64,000 nucleotides of DNA from contig JBBQKG010000016.1 of the NCBI GenBank assembly GCA_038326655.1, forward strand, positions 4,430-68,429, read 5' to 3'. Source of the DNA: JBBQKG01 sp038326655. GTDB taxonomy: Bacteria > Actinomycetota > Thermoleophilia > Solirubrobacterales > JBBDJG01. Positions 32,965 through 42,501 of this stretch are shown here, in pieces (position 1 is the first letter of the stretch; the number at the start of each line of letters is the position of its first letter). The position numbers were made by a program, and so were the translations under genes. Below the pieces are notes generated by a model. It saw only the letters and a program-made list of their open reading frames with translations. It was not told the origin of the DNA and made no database searches.

Positions 32965-32969
32965 CGACC

Positions 32970-34188
32970 ATGCCTGGTCAGCCTGGACGCGAAGAGGTCG
33001 GCCTCGTGCTGGCCGGCGGCGGCGCCCGCGGCGCCTATGAGGTCGGTGCCCTGTCGGAGCTGCTGCCGAGGCTGGAGCCAGAGGAGCGGCCGCGGGTGAT
33101 CGTCGGCACGAGCGTCGGGGCGGTGAACGCCGCGTATCTGGCGGCGACCGCGGATCAACCGCTCGCCGATGCCTTGAAGCAGGCCTGCGAGATCTGGCGC
33201 GACATGAGCTGGCGCAGCGCGCTCGCGCCGCTCACCTCGATCGCCCAGCTGCGGATCGTCCTGCGGGCCGCCGGCGACGCGCTGGGCATCCCGGGCGCGC
33301 GAGCCTGGAGCCTGATGGACGCCGCGCCGTTGCGAGCCACGCTCGAGGCAAGGATCCCGTTCGAGCGCATCCACGAAAATGTCGTGGCCGGACATCTCGG
33401 CGCGGCCGCGGTGGTCGCCACCCCTGCCTCCACCAGCCTGAGCGTGGTGTTCACGGACAGCCTGGGCGAGAAGCCGCCCACGGACCACCGGCGGGGTATC
33501 TCCTACGAGGCCACCGGGCGGCTCTCGCCAGACCACGTGCTCGCCTCCGCGGCGATCCCGGGCACGTTTCCGGCCGTCGAGGTAAAGGACCCCGAGCCGG
33601 CCCGCGGCTGGTACTTCGACGGGGGCACGCGGCTGAACACGCCGATCAGGCCCGCGCTCGATCTCGGCGCCGAGCGGCTGATCGTCGTGGCGCTCCACTC
33701 GCCTGGGCTCGAAGGCGCTGCGGGCGGCGCGCTCCGGCCGCAAATCCTCGACGGCGTCGCGCAGCTCCTGCAGGCCGTGCTGGTCGACCCGCTCGTCAAC
33801 GACGTGCAGACGTTGGCCACGATACCGGATCGTCGCCGACGCCGGCGGCGACGAGTCCTTCAAGTCGATCCCCTACATCCTGATCGCGCCGCAGGAGCCC
33901 AACGAGATCGGCAGGCTCGCCGCCCGGGTCTACCGCCGGCGGTATGCGGGCCTGCGGAACTTGCGCCGCCGCTGGGAGAGTGTGGGCCGTCTCGGCCGGG
34001 CGCTCGACATCGGCGACAGTCCCCTCAGGGGTGAGCTGCTCAGCTACTTCCTCTTCGATCGCGAGTTCGCCCTGGAGCTGATGGAGCTCGGACGCCGGGA
34101 CGCCCGCCGCTGGCTCGACGCCCCGCACGATCTCGGGCTGTGGCAGGTCCGGCCGGCGGACGCCGGCGCGCCCGCTTCAGCGCGTTAG
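32970..34188 (+). pseudogene. Patatin-like phospholipase, frameshifted
   Basis: A patatin-family serine lipase/acyl hydrolase of about 405 residues. The oxyanion loop GGGARGAYEVG, nucleophile elbow GTSVGAVNAAY and catalytic Asp in FDGGTRLNTP are all intact. The first frame runs to LVNDVQTLATI, then the frame changes at about 33825. The continuation RIVADAGGDESFKSIPYILI and APQEPNEIGRLAARVYRRRY through to TAG 34188 is in another frame. One extra base or two missing bases explain it. The product probably hydrolyses membrane lipids. Its terminal region runs to 17 nt from the convergent desaturase gene. Confidence 0.8.
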
Positions 34189-34205
34189 CGGCGCCGCGCA
34201 CATCC

Positions 34206-35117
34206 TCAGCGCGCGGCTGCGTCGACCGGGCGGCCGGGGCGCCGCTCCTTCTCCCGCTGGCGGCCGCTCGGGACCTCGATCACGTTCCACGCAAGGCCGG
34301 TACGGCGCATCGAGCGGATCACGAGCGCGGAGACGTCGAGCTCCCACCAGCGCATGCCGTGATAGGCCGACCGGGGAAAGGCGTGATGGTTGTTGTGCCA
34401 GGCCTCTCCCATCGAGGGCAGCGCGAGCCAGAACACGTTGGTCGAGTGGTCCTCGGTGTCGAACCTTCGGCTGCCGAAGAAGTGACAGATCGAGTTCACG
34501 CTGAAGGTCGCGTGATGGAACAGGAACACTCGCACCAGGCCGCCCCACAGCAGCCCGGTGAGCGCTCCCGCCAGCTCTCCGGTGATCAAATAGCCGAGTG
34601 CGAACGGGATCGCCAGCCCGGCCGCGACGATCGGCAGGAAGGCACGGTCGATGAGGACCATTCCGCGGTCCTCGACGAGGTCCTTGGCATAGCGGTTCGC
34701 GTTCGCTTGATGACCATCGGTCAGGAGCCACCCGGCATGGGCGTGCCACAGGCCGAGCATGGCCCCGCGGAAGCCCGGTCCGTGTCCGTAGGGGCTGTGG
34801 GGGTCGCCCTCGGCGTCGGCGTGCGCATGGTGCCGGCGATGGTCCGCGACCCAGCTGATCACCGAACCCTGGACGGAGAGCGTGCCCAGCACCGCGAAGA
34901 GATACTCGACCGGCTTGTGCGTCTGGAAGGAGCGATGGGTGAGCAGCCGGTGGAAGCCGACCGTGGCCCCGAGCGCGGAGGCGGAGTACATCACGGCCAG
35001 GACCACGAGGTCCGACGGGCCGACCAACTCGGTCCAGGTGAGGACCACCACGGCGAGGAACGCGGCGAACGGAACGGTCAGGCCGACCAGGTTCCCGATG
35101 CGTTGTTTGGTGGTCAC
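34206..35117 (-). CDS. Acyl-CoA/acyl-lipid delta-9-type desaturase
   Basis: A 303-residue membrane di-iron desaturase. The three histidine boxes are present: HRLLTH, HRRHH and HNNHH, with hydrophobic helices between (FAAFLAVVVLTWTELVGPSD, AVLGTLSVQGSVISWVADH, and others). It introduces a double bond into acyl-CoA or lipid acyl chains using O2 and electrons from an external donor; no cytochrome b5 or ferredoxin is fused. GTG at 35117 overlaps the DyP stop (GTGA), so it is the last gene of the three-gene operon with DyP and the duplicated protein. Confidence 0.9.
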   Translation of the reverse strand: MTTKQRIGNLVGLTVPFAAFLAVVVLTWTELVGPSDLVVLAVMYSASALGATVGFHRLLTHRSFQTHKPVEYLFAVLGTLSVQGSVISWVADHRRHHAHADAEGDPHSPYGHGPGFRGAMLGLWHAHAGWLLTDGHQANANRYAKDLVEDRGMVLIDRAFLPIVAAGLAIPFALGYLITGELAGALTGLLWGGLVRVFLFHHATFSVNSICHFFGSRRFDTEDHSTNVFWLALPSMGEAWHNNHHAFPRSAYHGMRWWELDVSALVIRSMRRTGLAWNVIEVPSGRQREKERRPGRPVDAAAR

Positions 35118-36508
35118 AGCCAGCCTCCGGCGGCAATCGTTTCCAGTGAACTGATACCAGGTGTGAAGAAGTAGCCGCCGCCCTTGTTGATCACGAACGG
35201 CGGCGACTTCTTCAGGAAGACCGGCGGCCGCGCCGGAATCGTCATCCCGTTGCCCTGCTCGCCCATCGTGACCATGTCCCTCTCGCCTCCGAGCCAGAAC
35301 GCGTCGCCGTCGTACATCCAGCGGCGCTGGATCACCTCGAACTGGCGCTCGATGCTGGACTGGTGGCAGAGGAACATGAGGCCGCGGCGAAGGCCGTCGG
35401 GCTGGGCCGGATCCCTCGGTGGGTCGCCGTACGGCATGCTGCGGCGAATGATGCGATGCCGCTTCGTGAGCCGGCCCTGCCACCCGAACGTGTCGCGCGG
35501 ATTCGCTCGCCGCACGTGCGCGCCGAGCGGGCACCTCAACCCTTCGCCATCCGCCCCGTAGCGGAAGTCGTTGATCTTTCCTCCCGGACCGGAGTCGTTG
35601 CTCAGATCTGGATCGGGGACGTCGGGCGACAGCTCGACGGGTGTGCCGTCCCGCCATCGCCCCACGATCCTGGCCGCGAGCCACTCCTCGCTTGCGGCGG
35701 TGCCGTTCGAAGCCCGCTTCAGGTAGTTGGTGAAGGCCGCGACGTCCTGGTGGAGCTTGCGGACCACGGTGAAAGTCCCGCTGCGCCGCAACGGCGACTC
35801 TGGCGTGGTCGCAACCGTCCCGTCCTCGCCACGGTAGCCGAGCACGAACTCCCCCGGCGCGAGCGGCTTCCAGCGGCCGCGCCTGCGCGCCGTGCCCCCG
35901 CCGCCTCGGTCGTGGGGCCCCGCGTTGCCGCGGATCGTCGGTTGCGCAAAGCCGTCCGCGAAGCCGAAGTGCTCTCTGGCCATGGCCGCAGCCGGGTCGC
36001 CGAGCAGGTGCGCGACCTGCTCGTGCAGCACGGTCAATCCCGAGCCGGGCCACCTGATCTGAGCGAGGCGCTCCTGCTGCTGCTGCTCGAGGATCTCGGG
36101 CCACAGCGAAAAGATGCTGAGCAGCACGTGTGGCTCTCCCTGCCGGAGCCCGGCGTCCCAGCACGAAGGCGCGCTCAGGCCCGTGTCCCCGAGCCACTCG
36201 CAGCGGGCCGCCATGCCCTCGCGGAACTCGGCGGGAAAGGTGGCGAGCAGCGGCTCGGGCAGGCCCAGTGCACGCAGGCCGTCGCACGTGAAGGCGAGGT
36301 TGAGCGTGTGCTCAGGCCTGTCGTCGCCCCAGGGCACGGCGCACGTCACATGGGGGAGCAGGCGGTCGATCCACCGGCGGCCGAGCGCGCCGTCGTCCAC
36401 CCGCACGAAGAGATAGAGGCCGTGCCGGAATTTGTTCCCGTAGCCCGCCAGCACATTCCCCTGGAGATCGGCTTGATCGACCCAATGTCTGCCCCGAAGC
36501 AGCGTCAC
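35114..36508 (-). CDS. DyP-type heme peroxidase
   Basis: A 464-residue dye-decolorising peroxidase. The distal Asp185 lies in GFADG. The proximal heme His331 lies in CPLGAHVRRANPRDT. RGLMFLCHQSSIERQFEVIQ and the C-terminal GGGYFFTPG are typical of the larger DyP classes. No Tat signal is seen, so the enzyme is probably cytoplasmic. DyPs oxidise dyes, phenols or lipid-related compounds with H2O2 and are sometimes encapsulin cargo, but no encapsulin is here. GTG at 36508 lies 3 nt after the upstream gene. The operon order is duplicated protein, DyP, desaturase. Confidence 0.88.
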   Translation of the reverse strand: MTLLRGRHWVDQADLQGNVLAGYGNKFRHGLYLFVRVDDGALGRRWIDRLLPHVTCAVPWGDDRPEHTLNLAFTCDGLRALGLPEPLLATFPAEFREGMAARCEWLGDTGLSAPSCWDAGLRQGEPHVLLSIFSLWPEILEQQQQERLAQIRWPGSGLTVLHEQVAHLLGDPAAAMAREHFGFADGFAQPTIRGNAGPHDRGGGGTARRRGRWKPLAPGEFVLGYRGEDGTVATTPESPLRRSGTFTVVRKLHQDVAAFTNYLKRASNGTAASEEWLAARIVGRWRDGTPVELSPDVPDPDLSNDSGPGGKINDFRYGADGEGLRCPLGAHVRRANPRDTFGWQGRLTKRHRIIRRSMPYGDPPRDPAQPDGLRRGLMFLCHQSSIERQFEVIQRRWMYDGDAFWLGGERDMVTMGEQGNGMTIPARPPVFLKKSPPFVINKGGGYFFTPGISSLETIAAGGWL

Positions 36509-36511
36509 CGA

Positions 36512-37580
36512 CTACCCGTGCCGGCGGCGGAGCCAGGCGCGTTCGAGCGCCACCGAGTCCATCGCCGACGCGTCGGTCACGGGCTTTGTCAGCTCGGTAT
36601 GCAGCTCGAGCCCGGCGCGCACGTTCGTGACACTCTGGGGATAAGCGGCGAACTCCAACCGCGGCTTGACGCTGTGCTCGAGCAGGTAGGAGCAAAAGCG
36701 ATCCTCGTCGCGCCGGCCGCGGTAGCCGGTGCAGTTGCCCCAGATGTCGTCGGCGAGGGCGCCGAGTCCGTCTCGGAGGTCTCGGATGTAGGACTCGGCC
36801 GACCCGCGGAACCAGCTCGCGAACAGGAGATAGGAGGTCGGGTCGATGTGTGTGCGCCCCCTCTTGTAGGGCAGCGGCGCGACGATCGACCAGCGCGCCA
36901 TGTGCGTGCGGCTCACCGATGCGAGCGGGCTCTCGAGGCCTATGGGGAGCTTCTTCAACAGGTCCTCGAGGGCCTGATCACGGCCGGTCACGATCGGGGC
37001 GAGGACCGTGATCGTGTCGTTCTTCTGCCGGTAGCGCCCGAGCGGCACGGGGCCGGCGATGCGGTCGGACGAGCGCTTGCGCCTGAACCGGGGCGGGGGC
37101 CCCGACACCGTTCCGGCGAACTTGTCGAACTTTGCCCTTTCGTGACTCCCGGCGATCACCATTCGAGTGGACGCGTCCGGATAGGCGCAGTAAAAGTGTG
37201 CCTCGGGAGTGAAACGGCTCTCGACGTAGTCGACGAAACGGCTGACGGGCCTGGGTGAGGGAAAGCCGTACGCGCCTCGCCAGTTCAGCCGCATCGCGGT
37301 CGGGATCGTCAGGCAGAACCCCTCCACGTATTCCTTCCACCCCCGGTTGAAGTTGGTCTGGAACAGGATGTAGGGATGAGGCAGCTTGCGGGGGCTGGGA
37401 CCGTTTGCCGGAATCCGATCGAACCAGCGACCAGTGCGCGAAATGTATGAAGGCCAGCTTCCGCAGCGCCCCAAAGGGGTAGACCTGTGGTCCCCCGACA
37501 TGCAGGGAAAAGCGTGTCATCGCCCATGTGAACCGGAGCAGCTGTGCTCGCCACCGCGGTACGGGCGAGAAAAGGGTCAT
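36512..37580 (-). pseudogene. Internally duplicated DyP-operon protein, frameshifted
   Basis: About 355 residues once two frames are joined near 37417-37425. The first frame runs MTLFSPVPRWRAQ to FIHFAHWSLV and the second resumes DRIPANGPSPR. The protein contains two related halves of about 110 residues. HWSLV..IPANG / HPYILFQTNFNRGWKEYV / HFYCAYPDAS aligns with RWSIVAPLPYKRG / TSYLLFASWFRGSAESYI / EFAAYPQSVTN. I do not recognise the family. The alternating strands suggest a duplicated ferredoxin-like (dimeric alpha/beta barrel) fold, as DyP itself has. It is 3 nt upstream of DyP. An earlier ATG at 37607 is also possible. Confidence 0.6.
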
Positions 37581-37685
37581 CGGAGTGGCCTGTGTCTCCT
37601 CCCCCATGGCAGGACGCTAACCGTCCCCGAGCCCGGGCGCAAGGTAGGAGTCGTCACACATTCCGGCCGGGGCTGCTTACGGGTG

Positions 37686-39012
37686 TCACACCACGTCGGG
37701 AGAGTGGTGAGTGTTACCCCGCTCGTCGACGTACCGGACGGTGTTCTGCTTGCCGTCGAGGTCCAGTACGACGTATCCGCACAGGCGCCACGTGTGACGG
37801 TTGCCATCCTGGTGACCGGCGTCGTATTCCCAGCCGCCGGGCTCGGCGTTCCCGCCGCCCACGGCTTGCGGCAACGCGCCGTGGCCGGCGCACAGCGCAT
37901 AGCGCAGCTGGGCGCGCGGGGCGAATTTCATGCAGAGATGCTCGTGTCCCCAGATCCATGCATCGACGCCGGGGTCGGCGAGCACCGCGCCCAGCCTCGT
38001 GGCCAGGTTGCCGCCGACGTGATGGTGCCTGCTCTTGAGCTGGTGGTGTGTCAGCAGCACGGTACGCCGGCCCTGCGGCGGCTCGGTGCAGGCACCCACC
38101 CAGGCCGCCTGCTTGGCCGAGATGAACCCCTCCCTGCCCTGGTGAGTGATCAGGTGGGCGTCTCAGGCGCTGTCGAGCGCCAGGAACTGCCAGTGGTCGT
38201 TGTGGAGCCGGAAGCAGCTGATGCCGCGGCCGTCCGGCGTTCGCTGCAGCCGGAACCGGTCGTGCGAGGATCACTTCGAAGTACCCGTGCCCACCCGAGT
38301 ACATGTCGTGGTTGCCGTTCAGCGCCCACGAGTGCCACCGGTCGGGGTCTCCCGGCTGGATCGGCCAGGGATCGAGTAGCTGCTCCTGGGCCTCCCAGCG
38401 CTCGCCCGAGTAGTACACGTCGCCGAGGTGGATCAGGTGAACCTCTCGGTCACCCGACTTCTGCAGCTCCGTGCGGATCCGGGTGCCGACTGCGCGGGCG
38501 CCTGCGTTGCCCGCGCCCCAGTCTCCGACCAGCACGATCAGCGCGTCGTCGGCGATCTCGACGGCCGGAGGTGGATCCGACCACACGAACCCGTGTTTAC
38601 GGTGTCGCAAGCGGTTGACCAGCGCCTTTGCGATCGCTGTCACCCAATGAACGTCCTTGGGATCGAAGTCATCCTCTGCGATCACCGAGGTGGCAACCGG
38701 CCCACCGGCATCTGTGAATCCCGGAGCGGGACGAAGTGCCTTCGGATGCGCGGCGGTCAGGCGTTCCTCGATCACCGTCTGCAGGACGCTGAGCACCGCG
38801 TTGGCCGGTATGAACGCCTCACGTTCCTCGACGTCCTCGGCGTCGGCCGGCGACTCCTCGGCGAGCGCTGCCGCCAGCTGTGTTGTCACTTTCTCGACAC
38901 CGGCTCCCGCTTGCTTGTCCAACGCAACTGCCTCCGGCGCCTTCTGCAATTGCTCGAGGACAACCTCCGCCTGGGTGAGTAAGAAGCGCTTGTCGAGCAC
39001 GAGGTCGATCAC
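37686..39012 (-). pseudogene. Metallophosphoesterase-like protein with frameshift and in-frame TGA
   Basis: A calcineurin-like phosphoesterase with an N-terminal helical region. Metal motifs are GDWGAGN, LGDVYYSG and GNHDMYSGG in the first frame, then VLLTHHQ and WGHEHLCMKF in the second, so the domain was complete. Two lesions separate them. The frame changes near 38265 (after GYFEVILA), and the continuing frame carries TGA at 38165-38163 within LDSA-stop-DAHLITHQGR, where Trp is expected. Two independent lesions make genuine decay more likely here than in other broken genes. GTG start at 39012. Confidence 0.72.
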
Positions 39013-39127
39013 TCACGCGCGGTTCTCGCAGATGTCCGTAAACGTGTCAACAGCAGATCCGGCATTCACACAGCGGACCCCCCAGCGGTTAGGTTCTGCT
39101 TTTAGCTCCTGGAAGGAGCCACATCTC

Positions 39128-42100
39128 GTGCAGCACCTGCAGCGGCAGTCCCTGATCGGCCGGGAAAAAGAGCTCGAGCAGCTTGGAGCGGGACTTACCG
39201 AGGCACGGGGCGGGCGCGGCAGTCTCTTCCTGGTGACAGGCGTGCCGGGCATCGGCAAGACGCGACTTGCGGAGGCGTTGAGTGAACGCGCGGAGGCGGA
39301 GGGCATGCTCGTGGTGTGGGGTCGCTGCTGGGAGAACCCCGGCGCCCCGGCTTATTGGCCCTGGGCCCAGGCGCTCCGGTCGTTGATCAGCCGCCGCGAC
39401 GTGGACGCACTCGAGCAGGAGCTCGGTGGCGGCGCGGACTGGATCGCGGAGATCGTGCCCGAGCTGCGGGAGCGGGTGACCGGCATCGAGCCGCTCGGCC
39501 CGCTTCGCTCGGAACAGGCTCGCTTTGCGCTCTTCGACGCCGTGAGCACCTTTCTGCGCAACGTCACCACGAGTGAACCGCTGCTGGTCGTGCTCGACGA
39601 TCTCCACACCGCTGACCGCGAATCGCTGGCGCTGCTCGAGTTCATCGTTCGCTCGTTGAGCGAGGCACCTGTGGTCGTGACCGCCGCATACCAGGACGCC
39701 GCCGCGCGGGCGCGGCCGGAGGTGGAGAAGCTGTTCGGAGCGCTCGCCGTCAAGGGACGTCATGTGGCGCTGGCCGGAGTGGGGGAAGAGCACGTCGGGC
39801 TGATCGTGGAGGAGGAGACGGGTGAGGCGCCGCCCCCGGAGCTCGTGCAGGCGCTCTACTCGACCACCGAGGGCAATCCGCTTTTCACGGGTGAGGTGAC
39901 CCGGTTGCTCGCCGCGGAGGGCCAGCTCGCCGCCTGGGCGGGGTCCGAGCCGGGCGGGCGCTTTCCGCTTCCCGACACGGTACGGGAGACGATCTGGCGC
40001 CGTTTCGAGCCGCTCGGCGGAGCCGGGACCGAGATGTTGGAGGCGGCGGCGGTGATCGGCCGGGACTTTCGCCTCGGGACGCTTGCCCGCGTGGTCGACT
40101 GTGACCAGGAGTCCTTGATCGAGCTGGTCGACGAGGCGCGGCTCGCCGGCCTCGTCGTGGAGGTGGCGGGTGCGATCGGGCGGTTCCGCTTCACGCACGG
40201 CCTGATCCGGGAGACGCTCTACGCGGAGCTCACGACGGCCGAGCGCATCCGCCTGCACCGAGGCGTCGGCGAGGCCCTGCAGGAGGTGCACGGAGACGAT
40301 CCCGAGCACCTCGCCGAGCTGGCGCACCACTTCGCCGAGGCAACGCCGGGCGGTGACGCCGAGCGCGCGCTCGAATACGCCGCTCGCGCCGGCCGGGAAG
40401 CGATGCGCGTGCTCGCCTACGAGCGTGCGGCGGAGCTGTTCGAGCTGGCACTCGACGTCAACGAGCAGCTTTCGTTCGACCTCGAGCGCCATGCGGGCCT
40501 GATGCTCGCGCTGGGAATCGCGCAAACGCGCGGCGGCGATCCATCGGCGCGTGACACGCTGCTCGCCGCGGCCGCGTCCGCGCGTTCCGGAACCGGCCGC
40601 AGCTGCTCGCTCAGGCGGCGCTGGGCATTCACGTCTTCAACCTCTCACCCGGAGTCCCGGATGACGTCGCCGTTGCGCTGCTGGAAGAGGCGCTCGAGCG
40701 GATCGGGCCGGCCGACGACGCGCTGCGGGCCCGTTTGCTCGCTCGGATCGCCACCGCGATCTATTACCGGTTCGGAACGGCCGAGCGCCGGAACGCGCTC
40801 GTCACCGAGGCCGTGGGAATGGCGCGGCGGCTGGACGATCCGGCAACGCTCGCCTACGTCCTGATCAACGGTCAGCTCGCAACCTGGGGGCCGGACACGA
40901 CCGAGCGAGACCTCGACTGGGTCGACGAGCTGCTCGTGCTGACCGAGGAGGCCGGGAACGCCGAGCTGGCGCTCCAGACTCGCACCCGCCAGATCGACTA
41001 CCTGCTCGAGCTCGACGACCTGGTCGGTGCCGACATTGCATTACTCGCGCTCGAGCGCACCGCCGCGGAAAGCCCGGACCCCCGGGCGCGGGCCTACCTG
41101 CCGCTCCAGCGCGCGCGGCGAGCGGCGCTCGAGGGCAGGTACGAGGAGGCGGAGCGGTGGAACGCCGAGGCGGCGAACGTGGGCGTCGCGCTCGAAGACC
41201 GCATGGTGCAGCTGCTCGCGGCGGCCCAGATCGCGATGCTGCGGTGGAACCAGGGGCGGATCGGGGAGATGGAGGAGCTCGTGCGGCGCTTCGCGGACGC
41301 CGCGCCGGGGATCGTCGGTTGGCGTGCCGCACTGGCGCGCATCTACTGCGACCTCGGACGCGAGGAGGAGGCTCGCCGGGAGCTCGAACGGCTTGACCAG
41401 ATGGGCTTCGCCAACCTGCCGCGTTACAACGGCTGGATGAACATGATGGGCCTGCTGGCGGAGGTATGCGCCCAGCTCGAAGACGCGCCCCGTGCGGCGG
41501 CGCTGTACGACCTGCTGCTTCCCTTCGAGCGCCGCAACGTCGTGACCGCTCAGTGCGCATTCGACGGGCCCGTCTCGCGCTACCTCGGCATCATGGCCTC
41601 GACCGCCGGCAGGTGGGACGCCGCCGCCCGGCACTTCGAGGTGACGCGCACGGCCTGCGTCCGCCAGCGCGCGAGACCCTTCCAGGCGCTGGTTGCGATC
41701 GACGAGGCGCGCATGCTGATCGCACGCGACCGGCCGGCAGACGTATCCCGCGCACTCGGCCTGCTGACGGAGGCTCGCAGCATCGCGGAGGAGCTCGGCC
41801 TGGAAAAGGTCGTCGAGCGGGCCGACCGGGCTCGGCGCGCAATCGGTGCCGTGGAGCCGGCCGGAGTCGAGGCGCGGCAGACGCGTGAGCCGGACAGCGC
41901 GGCGCCCGCCACGGCTCAGATGCGCTGGGAGGGCGACGTGTGGGCGTTCTGCTTCGAGGGCCACACCCTTCACATACGGGACAGCAGAGGCGTGCGCTGT
42001 CTTGCCGTGCTGCTCGCCAATCCAGGCGTCGAGGTGCACGCGCTGGAGCTGGCGGGACCAGCTCCCGATCCCACCACGCGGGGTCGCGGCGCATCGGGAA

Positions 42101-42501
42101 TCATCGCTTCGGCAACCACTGCCGACGGCGCCGGGCCCGCGCTGGACGGTGAAGCGAAGGCCGCCTATCGAGGGAGGCTCGAGGACCTGCGCGAGGACCT
42201 CGAGGAGGCAGAGTCTTTCAACGACCCCGAGCGCGTCAGCAGGGTCCGTGAGGAGATGGACTTTCTCGCGCGCGAGCTGGCGGGCGCCGTCGGGCTGGGC
42301 GGGCGCGACCGCAAGGGGGCCTCGAACGCCGAGCGTGCCCGGGTCGCCGTCACGAAGGCGGTCCGAGCGACGCTGAAGCGGATCGGCGAGATCAATCCCC
42401 AGCTCGGAGAGGAGCTCGCCACGACGATCAGGACAGGCACCTTCTGTGCATACGAGCCCGACCGGCACCGGCCGGTCACCTGGGAGGTGGAACGGGAATG
42501 A
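39128..42501 (+). pseudogene. STAND-type ATPase regulator with TPR-like body, frameshifted
   Basis: About 1120 residues in two frames. The N-terminus (residues 1-50) opens with QRQSLIGREKELEQLGAGL and Walker A VPGIGKTR. LLVVLDDLHTADRESLALLE is Walker B. A long helical TPR-like region follows. The C-terminus holds a separate module (WAFCFEGHTLHIRDSRGVRC, then NAERARVAVTKAVRATLKRI) that resembles the DNA-binding-like tail of actinobacterial ATPase regulators, with no LuxR HTH. The frame changes at about 40583; restoring one missing base gives ASA-R-FRNRPQLLAQAAL. GTG start. Its stop overlaps the ATG of the catalase-hydrolase fusion (ATGA), suggesting it controls or acts with that enzyme. Confidence 0.75.

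Noticed and set aside
35363..37258. Plus-strand open frame of about 630 codons opposite the DyP peroxidase
   Set aside because: Antisense frame with no family motif; DyP catalytic residues lie on the minus strand.
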